Assembly (NCBI GenBank): GCA_950295325.1
Contig: OX485803.1
Coordinates: 14,506,001 to 14,570,000, forward strand
Source: Polytrichum commune
Taxonomy: Eukaryota > Streptophyta > Polytrichopsida > Polytrichales > Polytrichaceae
Direction of reading: 5' to 3'
DNA length: 64,000 nucleotides
Both the position numbers and the translations under genes were made by a program. Shown here one piece after another: positions 53,048 to 63,799 of this stretch (positions within the stretch are counted from its first letter, which is position 1; the number at the start of each line of letters is the position of its first letter). The notes beneath the pieces were generated by a model. The model searched no databases. It was not told the DNA's origin and saw only the letters and a list, made by a program, of their open reading frames with translations.

Positions 53048-56000
53048 ATGGATGCCGAGGGTGAAGCGCCCTGGCCTAGGGAGGGCGAGGTGACGTATTT
53101 CGTGAATAGAGATTCGCAAGGTTGGGTGCACCAAACAGTCAGGAGGCGCGTGTACATTGAGTTGAAGTTGGAATGCACTAGGAATCGATGTCGGGATGGA
53201 CAGAAGGCTCGGGACGACTGGCTGTGCGTCTATTGCAGAAGTTCCTTCCCTAGCAAATTGCGCTTGACTGACCACCGATTGGGGGGTTGCCCAAGTGGAC
53301 CCGTGTCTCCAATTGGCACAAAGGTGGAGCTCCCAGTCTACCCCAATCTCAAGACGGCCAAGCAAGGTAAAGATTTAAAAGTTGCTTTGCAACGAGGTGA
53401 GCGCTCGGTTTGGGACGTGCTGCGAGACAATTCCATGTGGCTGGAGTTGAATCCCGAGCTAAAGGACGCGTCTTACCCCCCAACTGGAGCGAGAGTGCAT
53501 GTACGACGGTTCATGGAACCCACAATCGAGCATTTGAGGGCTTCGCACGTTACAAAGCCCGGAGGGGAGCAATCGAGGGCGCGACCACCACGGTCTCCCA
53601 TGCGACAAATTGTAAAGCCCGCGGCAACCGATTTTGTGGACTTAGGGGATGACGGCACCGACGACGTGGAACCGACCACGTCTCGACCGAAGAAGCGAAG
53701 TCACGAACGGATGGAGGAGGGTCATCGGGTCTTCCATTCCGCCCGACAGTTCAAGCCCGCGCCGAGGAGACACCCACAGCCTGCCCAACGAAAGGCACGT
53801 CCTCCACCTGGACCGCCTCCCCACCCCATTCTAGTCACGCCGATCCAGTCACGTAGCCCATCGCCAGATAGGCTACCCATTTTGGCTCCTCCTTCTCCCG
53901 TTGCATATGCTGCCCCTACGCCACCTGTGACCCCTATCACTCCCATGGAGAGCTCAAGAGGCGATTTTGATATTGCAATGGGGCTGAGAAAGGAGCGACA
54001 GGCGTTCTACGTGAGAGCCGCTACTTCAGCTCGTGCGACTGTGAAGATGGATATCCCCAAGCCAGCGTTGAGGCCCTCAATACAACCCCCAGGTTTGTAT
54101 CATTTGATTCAATGTGGCTTGTTGAATTTTGATTTGGAGTGCGGCGACTTCCACGCTTTTGAGGAGGATGTTGAGGGTTGGAAGAACGATGCAGCGTTCA
54201 TGGACAGGCTGTTCGCTGCCTATGGCAGATTTTACTCGCCTTCACATCAGGTAAATGCTTTCCCTTTGCAATTTCAAATTTGCAATCACCCGTATTTCTA
54301 TGCAGTCTATTTCGTACTTCACATCCTTGTTCTGCATAGAGTGACAACTTACTGAGAAACTAAAAAACCTATATTCTAGAATCACTACGTAACCTATGCT
54401 ATTTAGGCATACTAGTCAAAGTCCATAACACAATCCTCACATTCATTTGGATTGGGCAACCCAAAAAACTGTGTTAAGGGACAAGGACAAAGGTCAGTGC
54501 ACAAGACAGATGATGCATCCCTAGAATTGTTATTAGAAGAGGATTGCTGCCAAACCCAGTGTTGTAACCAGGAATAGGTATAGATGTACGTCGGGTTTAG
54601 GGTCAAAATGCAGAGTGACCAGAGTTTAATTTCAGGGTTTTGTATTTATTTCAGTGCTAACTCATCAACATTTACCTAATGATACATTTAACATTGGTTC
54701 AGTAACTCATAATGCACCCTTTTAGGTCTTGCAACTAAAATGTACAGTAACATAGATTTAAATAATGCAACCCTGCAATTGGTAGGCATGGCTTCAGTGT
54801 TTTGTAGTTCTGACGTGATTGAATCAACGTGCAATCGGCTTTGTTCATACATGAACTTAGAGCTTTGATTCAGTGTTATGTAGTTTGATGTGGTTGAGAG
54901 AATGTGTCATCAATGTTAATAACAAAAGAAGTTATAGGTTTGTAGGCATGGTTTTAGTGTTTCGTTGTGGGATACTGTTGAATTAATGTGAAAACAAAAT
55001 TGTTAATGGGCATGGATTCAGTGTTTTCTAATTTGATGTGATTGAATAAATGTGAAGTCAGTGTTTGATGATACAGGAGTTTAAAGGTTTGGGGGCATGC
55101 AACCAGAGTTTTGTAGTTTGATGTGATTGAAATGAGAATGAAATCGGTGTGGACAGTTATGAATGTAGAGGACTGTAGGCATTGCTTCAGTGTTTGGCAT
55201 TTGATGTGTTTGAATGAAAATGAAACCAGTGTTGAAGACATAGAACTTTTGAGGTTTTTGATGATCAGGTGGTGGAAGTGTTCTGCTCAATTGTCAGGTT
55301 TGCTGTAGGGGCTGGAAATCATGGAGTAGCCTGCATGTTATGTAGATGGATATGATTGAATCAATATGAAATCAGTGTTTAAGGTACAAGGATTTTGAGG
55401 TTTGTAGGCATGGTTTCAGTGTTTTGCAGATTTATGTGATTAACGGAATGCGACAAATATCAGACTTGTAACATGGGACAGTGTGTTCACGATACATTAA
55501 AATGGTCATTTACTGGGCCTGTTTGTAACCAGGGTTGTGTGTGCTGACGCAGGCTAAACCTAATATTGGGCCAACAATTACGCAGAGTGTCGTGGCCACA
55601 ATGAGCCTTGTTGATGACCGCGCCGCGCTTGAGACTAAAATTGGTGCTCTATGCCACTACATCCAGCACGCCTGTAACATGCGCGACGTCATCAAGCAAC
55701 GCAAGCAGTGGGATGATGACCGCCAGGCAAAGATTAGCGACGCCATTGCGAAGGCCATGAAGCAATGGGACGATGAGCACTACCCGCGGTTGCTGGAAGC
55801 GACATGGGGATGGCACCCATTCTATGTTTCATTTGTTTCTAACCCTTTGAGCCTCCACTTCAGACCTTCCTACCCTTTGCATCACTCAGTGGTTGAGGGT
55901 TTAAATGTGCATGGTTTGCTCTTGTAGCAATCCAACGTTCAAAGGGTTTACCCTGTGCCATGGTGTGTGCTTCTGCTTCGTTGTTTTCTAAAATACCATA

Positions 56001-57055
56001 GCATGTTGCCCCCTCTCATCTCGCACCCACATAGTGGTGGCACTGACGACAATGTTAAGGAATGGTTAAGGCTTGCCGAAGACATTGACGGATCAGGTTC
56101 ACGTGCGTGGCATTTGGCAAAAACTTACTTGAAAGATGAAGGTTTTCTGATGTTTGCAGGTGCCAGGTCGGTGGACTCCCAACATGAATGGGTTGTTGAA
56201 GTGGAAGATGCTTGGTCCCACTTGACTAATCCGACCCCAGCATGGTGGGCAGAGTTGTGAGGGTGGTGCAATTCCACCCAAATCAGGGCAATTCAGGACA
56301 TGGCCTTCCACGACAAGCAGGCTTGGCTCAATGCGTGGGTGATTCGTGATCGTCCGACGACACCTTCGCCTGAGCTTGCATGTTACGAGCATTGGCTCCG
56401 ACATCGAGAGGACCTGGACATCGGATATATCCTTGCAAAACCAGGTGAGAAAACACATCTTCTTCTTGTAACATGATGCCCCCCTTTCAACACCCATTCC
56501 CAATCTCTTAAACACTAACCATTCTCATGTGTACATCTCATGGCAGATGTCATGGTCCCGTCGCTAGAGCGTAGTGAGTACATGGAGGAGCTTCGTAACA
56601 TTGCGGACAACATTGTTAGGGAACGTTTGGAGCACTCGGAGGTGCATCCCGTAGCTCATAGTGGCCCACCAACAGATGCCTCTTCCTGCGAGGTGGCGCA
56701 GTCACATCCTCAAACCCCAACTGACATAGGCACTTCGGGGAAGGCAGCTGGTTCAGAGGATGTGCTGCCCTCGGTGGAGACACATTCAGCTGATGTTGGG
56801 CCCGCTTTTCACATACCCATGACGCAGGCGAAGAGTCTTGAAGACTTGCCTAGTCAACTCGATTTTGAGTGGCAAGATTCGGTGTCGGCCAGCTCCACTC
56901 CCGCCCTAGGTGCAGCTCGAAACCTGGGCGGAGAGCTCGACGTTGTTGGCACTCCCCGAAGTGGTGCGGTGGCAGTAGATGTGGGTGTGGACACATTCGT
57001 GGAGGTTTCGCAAATCGCGCAGGAAGCCGTCAGGGATGCCATGCCGCAGCCTTAG
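53048..57055 (+). CDS. Unknown 793 aa MULE-borne protein with a C2HC zinc finger
   Basis: Proposed exons are 53048-54250, 55553-55825, 55928-56166, 56287-56444 and 56547-57055. All are GT-AG and frame-consistent, giving 793 aa. ATG 53048 is preferred; an in-frame ATG at 52883 would add 55 low-complexity residues. Residues about 59-80 form CVYCRSSFPSKLRLTDHRLGGC (C-x2-C-x12-H-x4-C). Then come a Pro/Arg-rich basic region (about 190-330), a block with LIQCGLLNFDLECGDFHAFE, a helical charged segment (RQAKISDAIAKAMKQWDDEH) and an acidic Ser/Pro-rich tail. No catalytic domain is recognised. Convergent to the transposase, it occupies the place mudrB has in MuDR, without visible similarity. Unlike the transposase it shows no stop or frameshift. 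The third exon's limits are the least certain. It could be an accessory transposition protein or a captured host gene. Confidence 0.7.
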
Positions 57056-57059
57056 TCGG

Positions 57060-57140
57060 GCTTCAGCTTGCATGTTACAATTGAGAGTTCAGACTTGCAG
57101 GTTCAGCTTGCATGTTACAATTGAGAGTTCAGACTTAGGG
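57060..57140. repeat. Two 41 bp direct repeats after the unknown gene's stop
   Basis: 'ttcagcttgcatgttacaat' plus 'tgagagttcagactt' occurs twice in a row. Each copy contains the CATGTTAC octamer that is enriched through the element. Confidence 0.9.
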
Positions 57141-58108
57141 CAAACTTGTAAATCATGCGAGGGTTTGTCCCCACTACAAGTTGCAGGTTCATTGGCAATT
57201 ACACCCACGAATGATGTGTAAAATGTTTAACATGTTGGAACATGGGTTTGTTGTGTTCAACATAGTTGGAAAAGTTTACACAATCTTTATGTTGTTTGTT
57301 CTCTACGTGCACTTGTTAATGATTTGGTTAGTATCTTTCAATTTTGCTCTAATGCTGATGTGCGTTTACATGTTCCAGAAATTGTACATGTGTTCTACCT
57401 CTCCCTCACTACATTAATTAGTGTAGATTTGTATTAGGTGCTTTGTTTGCTATGCAAACCTCACTTTGGGCTTTTCGTAAAGTTGGTGTGAAGATGAGTG
57501 CGCTATTTTTTGTAAGTTCGGAATGCAATGCTTGAGCTCGAGATTCGGGCACCTGGAAAAATGCTGATAGAATTGTTATTATACAGAAACCTTTGTCTCT
57601 GCTTGGATTTTTTTGTGTTTTTTTTGTGTTTTTTTTGTGTTTTTTTGGAAAGGGATATGTAACAAAATTCACGAATCAATGTGCTCCTTGGACTTTCTTT
57701 ACCAGGAGGTTAAAATTAAAATGTGTGCCCGCCTTTTGTAGTGCACATCGATGAGCTCAATGAAATGCTCAACGGCAAGCCTACAAAAAGCACCTGTAAA
57801 CTTGATACATGTAACTTGATACAAAAGTACACTTGATACATGTTACGGCGGCCATTTCGCAAAAACAAACAAACGTACAGATCATGACATGTTACACCTT
57901 ATACATGAAACCAGAAAAAAAACACATATTCGTGTTTACTTAGCCATCATTTGAGGGAGTGTTCACATCCTCTAGTAAACATATTCAGTCATGGGATTTC
58001 ACACTACAAACCCCAAACGACTCTTTACGTCTGCTACTATGTAACATGGAATCGGACACTACGGCGCCCAACTTGGCCTGTAAACCTTAATCGGTTTCTG
58101 GTATGCCT
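57140..58108. other. Non-coding spacer between convergent MULE genes
   Basis: Should hold the 3' ends of the unknown gene and of the minus-strand units. A (T7-8GTG)n-like run lies at 57608-57650. Several CATGTTAC/GTAACATG octamers and 'acttgatacatgtaacttga' near 57800 are present. No ORF is supported. Confidence 0.5.
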
Positions 58109-58432
58109 TCAGCGGCGCATTTGGGGGGGGGGCGTCACAACTGGAGGTGGGGTTGTGAGCTGCCGCACAACCTCTGCATGTCTCCGCCTTAGTCGGGCAG
58201 TCTGCGCCGGCGATAGCAACCTCGGAACATCATTTGTTGCGGATATGAGAGCGGAAGGGGATCCTGCATTGTTGGCCACATGTTGCTCCTCAGCGCATCG
58301 CTCTGGAGTCGTAGGAGGCGTGAAGAAATCGTTGTCGCTCGAACTGTCCTCAACGGGTCCAATGGCATCCGGACATCTGCAGAGCCACTTCCAGACAGCC
58401 GCGCCGACCCGTATGACGTCAAAACGAGCCAT
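58109..58432 (-). CDS. Small ORF in the MULE, 107 aa, unknown
   Basis: Begins MARFDVIRVGAAVWKWLC, contains an acidic Ser/Asp stretch (PVEDSSSDNDFFTPPTTPER) and ends in a basic, Pro-rich tail (ARLRRRHAEVVRQL, then PPPVVTPPP). A TATA box on the minus strand (58563-58555) lies about 125 bp before the ATG, which is why I treat it as possibly expressed. It is single-exon with no recognised domain. It lies downstream of the transposase stop on the same strand, so it could also be a last exon of that unit rather than an independent gene. A signal peptide is not evident. Confidence 0.4.
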   Translation of the reverse strand: MARFDVIRVGAAVWKWLCRCPDAIGPVEDSSSDNDFFTPPTTPERCAEEQHVANNAGSPSALISATNDVPRLLSPAQTARLRRRHAEVVRQLTTPPPVVTPPPQMRR

Positions 58433-58554
58433 GCTGAGGGGAATTTTTTTTTGCGAGAGACTGCTATTGCATTGCGTTCCTAAACCTTATGCAGACAATG
58501 GAGGAGAGCGAAAGCCGTCTGGCTAGAAACATGGAAATGAAAGGCAAGTGGCGA

Positions 58555-58563
58555 CCTTATATA
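58555..58563 (-). promoter_or_regulatory. TATA box upstream of the 107 aa MULE ORF
   Basis: TATATAAGG on the minus strand, in a GC-richer setting (gctatataaggtcgcc). It is followed at about 30 bp by a plausible transcription start and at about 125 bp by the ATG at 58432. Confidence 0.5.
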
Positions 58564-58666
58564 GCCTAAACTTGACGACGTCATCCCACATGTGGGACGT
58601 GCCGTAACATGCGGGCCCCGTGTAACATACATACTTTAAGACAGATAGTGGACTGTCATTGTTTAT

Positions 58667-61600
58667 TTAGCGACGTCGTCCCAAAAAGTCCTTCCTGCGC
58701 TTGAGGGACATGTTACTGCCGTCCTCATTGGGCGCGAAATGCAAGTCTGGTTGGGATGGCTCCACCAACCCATGTTTGATTTGAGCTAGCAATGTCTGTT
58801 GTTTCCCCCGGACGACGTGGAAGTCAACAAGCAGGTGTCGTAACAGGAAAGTGTCACCTGTGGCCGCATCCATGAGCTCTGTTGTAAGGTTGCTCAAATT
58901 TTTCTCCATGTCCTCGTCAGATGGTGTGAGCCGTTGGCTGTCCGAACCTGGTTTTAGTGTGGGTGTGGGCAGTGGCGGTCCAGTATCGTAACAATCATCT
59001 GGGAAATGCACAATCGGATCCAACATGTTACCACGGCCGCCCTCGGTTGTGCCTGCAAGGGATCCACTGTCGCGCACCTCTCCATGAGGAGTGCCCGAAA
59101 CACCATGGGCACATGGGGGACCCCGGAGTGACACCCGGGACTTGTGGCGCCGTTGGTGAGAGGGCCCAAGTGATCCTAGTGTGGGTGAGGGCCCTGGGCG
59201 TTGGGAACGCCTCCCACCCACGGAGACTAGGAGGCACAAGGGTAAGGCCATGAGTTATGCGTAGCTCATGGCGTGGTGATTCTAGAAAGCTCAAGAACAC
59301 CTCAATCGGAGGTGTGAGCTAGGAGTTATGGCCATTTGAGTGGGGCGCTGTCCCGGGACAGCGCCCTGGTACAGCAGTGCCTGGGAGTGATTCCCGGGAC
59401 TGCCAAGGTTCAAACAGGCATAACTTCCTCAAGACTTGCCCGAATGGGGCAAGTGAGGAGTCCATCGGCATCTACGTGAAGCGTAGATGAAGATGGAGTG
59501 GTTGGTTGTCATGATCAGACATCGTACAAGGAAGTTATGATGGTCTGAAGCTGCTGGGGGGGTTCTAGGCCCAGCAGCTAAAGGAAAATGTCCACTTGGC
59601 CCCAACTCTTGGTAGAGAGACAAGAGGTTGGTTGACGGTGGGGTAGGGGCCCCGCGTGAAGTCCTAGAGGCTTATATGGGTGAGGTGGTGTGGCCTCACC
59701 CACCCGAGGCCGAACGGCACGGCCTCCATGGGCTTTGGCCCATTGTGAGGCCATAGTTGCCTAGTATGGTTCGGGTTGTTGTAGTGTTGCTCCGGCAACG
59801 CGATGATCAACATAAGATTGGACTTCCATAGATGGAAGTCCACATCTAAGGATTGGTTACCGATAAAAGGGGTTGGTTACCGATTAAAGGGGTGAGTCCC
59901 GAAATCAAAGTAGGAGGGTTGGTTCCCCTCCTATGAACTAATGGTCCGGGGTTAGAGGAGCTAACCATTAGCATGGCGGTATGCGAAGGGTTAGCGCTCG
60001 TAACCTTTGCTAGAAACGAAAATTGGCAAGATGGTCAAGGGGGGGCTAGCAAGGGTTGCGACATCCACAGTAACGTGTAATGGTTCCCTCTGCGAGGCTA
60101 GGGTGGAGTATCATGAGCACTTTAATCTGATGTTTGCATATGTTTCCCTTCAGTGCCCACGCGCAGTCACAACAACCCCACTCACAGTCTGGGTTGTACA
60201 CAGAGTACAACTTAGTTGCATTGGTCTTGGAGGTTACCAATGCCGGTCCGTCACAAGCAATGGGCAGAGTGACACAACTGTCAGGGATTTCTCTCACTTT
60301 GAGCACAACATTGATAACGAATTTCTCTTGTTTCAAGTTCGGGACGAAGCTGTGTTGCTTCCTCATCGCCTGGTACCAATAGTGGGAGAGAATTTCCTCT
60401 GTCAACTCATATATGACCCAATCCAATCAACGTCCATGTGCTCTTCCTTTTGAGGCACGCAAGGTGGCCTTGAGGTTGGAATGGTAGCTTTCAATTGCTG
60501 CATTTGTGTCCTGCCCAGCGTATGGCAGGTTACGATGCCCCACAACCCACATAGGGGTTTTGTCTGCCCATTATTTGTTGAAGTACGCCCAGAAATTGCT
60601 AATAATGGGGAAGCTATCCATAAGAGCATTCAATTGCCAAAGAGCCCAAGGCCCCATTTCATCTCTCTGGGGGCACTTTGTATCGTACATAATACGACCC
60701 AATCCCTTTAGCACACCAGCCCGGATAGCATGGTCTTTAATTTTTGCCACCGCTTGTTTCAACCATGCACGATGAACATGCCACAAGCACAAAAATACTT
60801 TAACTCCGGGCCACACAGATTGCAACCCTCCAATCTCAGCCTGCGTACAATCTGTAATGAAAGCATTTGGCATCCAATCTTCTTGTGCCGACGCCAATTT
60901 CGTGGCAAGCGCCCTCATCCATGGTTCAAGATCAGGTTGCTTGGAACTAGAAGTAATAATGTACGCCACGGAAACTTCGTTTAGCCAATCATCAAAAACC
61001 ATCAAGGTGTACAGCGGAAACTATAACAACAAAGAAAAATAGCAACATTAGAGTTTGGGTGATCATACAGGTTACAAATAACACTTTTGTAACATGTATG
61101 TATGCAACGTGCTTAGCTCTGTCGGTCTATAACTTGACAGTTCCTGGAGAATATATTTCACAAACCTTGTTCTCATTAGTTGCAAACGTGGCATCAATGG
61201 AGACGGCTTTTTTATGCCCGTGTTTGAGCATCATATCATGTTGCCAACATGTTTGGATGCCTATCGTGAATGGCATGTTGTCACGTGTAATAGCTCCATG
61301 AACATGTACACCAGACTCTTTGTAGTAGAATACGAGATGGGAATGTTCTTGCACCCACATGCGAACTGATTTCGCATCATTGTTGTCACGTTTGTAGGTC
61401 TCTATTGCTAGGCGGCCGGCGACGTTATGGATATCTTGGTCGCAAATGAAGAGGTCCCGAGTGAGGTCCTCACCTCTTTCACACACTTCGATAAAGCGTT
61501 TCCTATGTTTTGCTATTATTTGTGGGATAGACAAACCCAACCGCAAATGTTCCATGATGAATTCCCAAACATGCGGTGACAGATGACTCGAGAATTTGCT

Positions 61601-62366
61601 CTTCTGGCCACTCTTTGTAGCACCATGGCAGAAGTACCCTTTCAAGTTGACATGCTGCATCTGGTGGTATGTTACCTCTGCAACCGAGGGATCAAGGTAT
61701 AATTGCTTCACAAGAAAACCGCATTGGCACCCCCTTCGCTGGCCAAATCCTCGCATCCGGGCGGATGTGCGAGGACTTGAATGACCCTTTCCATTTGGAA
61801 CGTATTTGCCCTTCGAGTCCAATTTTCGTTTCTTCTGGTACATATCCTTTGTAACCACTGGTATGTACGAGGCATTGTCATTTGATCCATACTGGCAGTG
61901 ATACCTGAGGAGAAGAACAAATGGTGTTAGGGAGAGTACTTAACCCCAGACCACAAACATGTGTAAGTGTTGTAACATTGCAACATGCACAATGGAATTC
62001 AGATCGCATGTTACAAACACACCTGATGATGGCAGAGTAGCTGTTCCAACGGGGGAACATTAATTTCCCCTGTTCGTTTGATGCAGTGCCCTGGCAAACA
62101 AATTTGCAGGGACCATCAGTGCGAGCCTCCTCACCCTTCACAAAATCTTGGACTCTTGCCCAGGGTATGTATGCAACCGAGACTGGCACGTGAGTCCTGG
62201 AACCAGTCCCCCTCCCTTTCAGGCGGATTTGCTTTCTCCACGTCAGATCGTTGTACATGAAGGTTCCTGCTTTAGGTATCTGAACTTCACTGCGGAGGCG
62301 GTCAAACTCCCCTTTGTGTGCCTCATGGTATGTGGACTCGTACGAAGGATCCACGCCCAACGGCAT
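58667..62366 (-). pseudogene. MULE transposase (MULE DDE + SWIM), inactivated
   Basis: DDE transposase that would cut and join the element's own TIRs. Exons in transcript order are 62366-62023, 61904-61166 and 61020-58667, the last interrupted by the solo LTR 59068-60063. Without the LTR and one TCCAC copy all joins are in frame: 811 codons. Catalytic triad: Asp352 (SIDATFATNENK), Asp418 (FITDCTQAE), Glu538 (NAAIESYHSNLK). CLWHVHRAW lies between the second Asp and the Glu. The SWIM finger CDCAWALKGNICKH has its Cys/His at 645, 647, 656 and 658. Two in-frame stops occur, TAA at 60573-60571 (codon 511) and TGA at 60429-60427 (codon 559). The N-terminus has a Cys/His-rich region (CQCGF, YFCHGAT) that may bind DNA. 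Start 62366 is the Met nearest the first conserved-looking segment; 62471 is an alternative. Not functional as it stands. Confidence 0.9.
59068..60063. mobile_element. Solo LTR (996 bp), TSD TCCAC, inside the MULE transposase
   Basis: Begins TGTCGCGCACCTCTCCATGA and ends AGGGTTGCGACA; the terminal six bases TGTCGC/GCGACA are exact inverses. TCCAC flanks both sides (59063-59067 and 60064-60068). Same family as 49712-50668, with small indels such as an extra 'ggttggttaccgat(t/a)aaagg' copy near 59870. 'gaggcttatatgggtgaggtgg' could hold the LTR's TATA region. Confidence 0.94.
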
Positions 62367-62881
62367 GCGATGACTTCGTTCAGTGCCATGGTTTCCATCT
62401 TCGAAAACGTGTCCGACACTTTGCAATTCGGTAGAGTAGTGAAGGACGACGCCAACCACAGAGGATCCCATTCAAGTTTTGTTGTGGTCAAAGTATTGCG
62501 CTCGTTTCCCAGGCAGTACTGCTTGTGCATGCAATGAGGTAATATACCTGGAAGCAATGAGTAGCATGATGAACATAATGCGCCAAACACAAGGTAGGGA
62601 GTGCACATAACTGTAACATGACTGCCATGATTGCAAAACTCAAGAAGGCAGTACATTCACAGGACACTAATCGTTTTGACAAGATAAAGACCGTGTGCTG
62701 TTAGGACATCATTGTTATAGTCGCATCAGATTGACAAGAGAGAGTGAAATCTGGTTGCAGAGAGGACTAAGCAGTAAATGGACTGGTTTCAATTATGCAT
62801 CAACAATTTTTGACTGCAGATCTGATGAGGAATATGGAAAGCAGTATCAGTGATTGCGATTGTGACCAGCATGTGCAAACT

Positions 62882-63785
62882 GGGCGATCTGCTTAATGGT
62901 GTTGGGCATATACCTTCAAAACATCATTGTTGGCTTCGCATCACTATATGCAAGACAACCCAGTGGCGCCCTAAACCAGACTGTTTAGTAAATGCACATG
63001 TTACGACCAATCACAATCACAAAACCAAAGGAACCCTGAAACTCACGTTCAATGAGGAGATCTTGTCCGTGTCTGTTGTTCGCATCATTGCTCAAATCGC
63101 ATCACTTTGTCGAACTCACTCCAGTGCAACAGAAATCTGGAGTCTCTACTGAATCAACAGGTTACAGACAATCATGAAGGGTGGGCGATCTGCTTAATGG
63201 TGTTGGTCGTATACCTTCACAACATCATTGTTGGCTTCGCATCAGTACATGCAAGACAGCCCAGTGGCGCCCTAAACCAGAATGTCTAGTAAATGCATAT
63301 GTTACGACCAATCACAATCACAAAACCAAAGGAACCCTGAAACTCATGTTGAATGAGGAGATCTTGTCCGTGTGTGCTGTCCGCATCATTGCTCAAATCG
63401 CATCACTTTGTGGAACTCACTCCAGTGCAATAGAAATCTGGAGTCTCTACTAAATCAGCAGGTTATAGACAATCATCAAGGGTGGGCGATCTGCTTAATG
63501 GTGTTGGTCGTATACCTTGACAACATCATTGTTGGCTTCGCATCACTACATGCAAGACAGCCCAGTGGCGCCCTAAACCAGAATGTTTAGTAAATGCATA
63601 TGTTACGACCAATCACAATCACAAAACCAAAGGAACCTTGAAACTCATGTTCAATGAGGTGATCATGTCCGTGTGTGCTATCCGCATCATTGCTCAAATC
63701 GCATCACTATGTGGAACTCACTCCAGTGCAACAGAAATCTAGAGTCTCTACTGAATGAACAACTTACAGACAATCATCAAGGGTG
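62882..63785. repeat. Three tandem copies of a 301 bp unit, right sub-terminal region of the MULE
   Basis: 'gggcgatctgcttaatggtg' recurs at exact 301 bp steps (about 62882, 63183, 63484). The copies are over 90% alike by eye across the whole unit, which includes 'cagtggcgccctaaaccaga', '(c/t)atgttacgaccaatcaca' and 'tggagtctctactgaatcaa'. Overlapping open frames within it are repeats of each other and not genes. High similarity implies recent amplification. It lies directly inside the right TIR. Confidence 0.93.
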
Positions 63786-63799
63786 GGTGGGTGGGTGGA

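Noticed and set aside
56257-56286. A 30 nt in-frame 'intron' in the unknown MULE gene
   Set aside because: The phase fits, but the length is below any normal plant intron. A 120 nt intron (56167-56286) with a better CAG|GT donor also restores the frame and was chosen.
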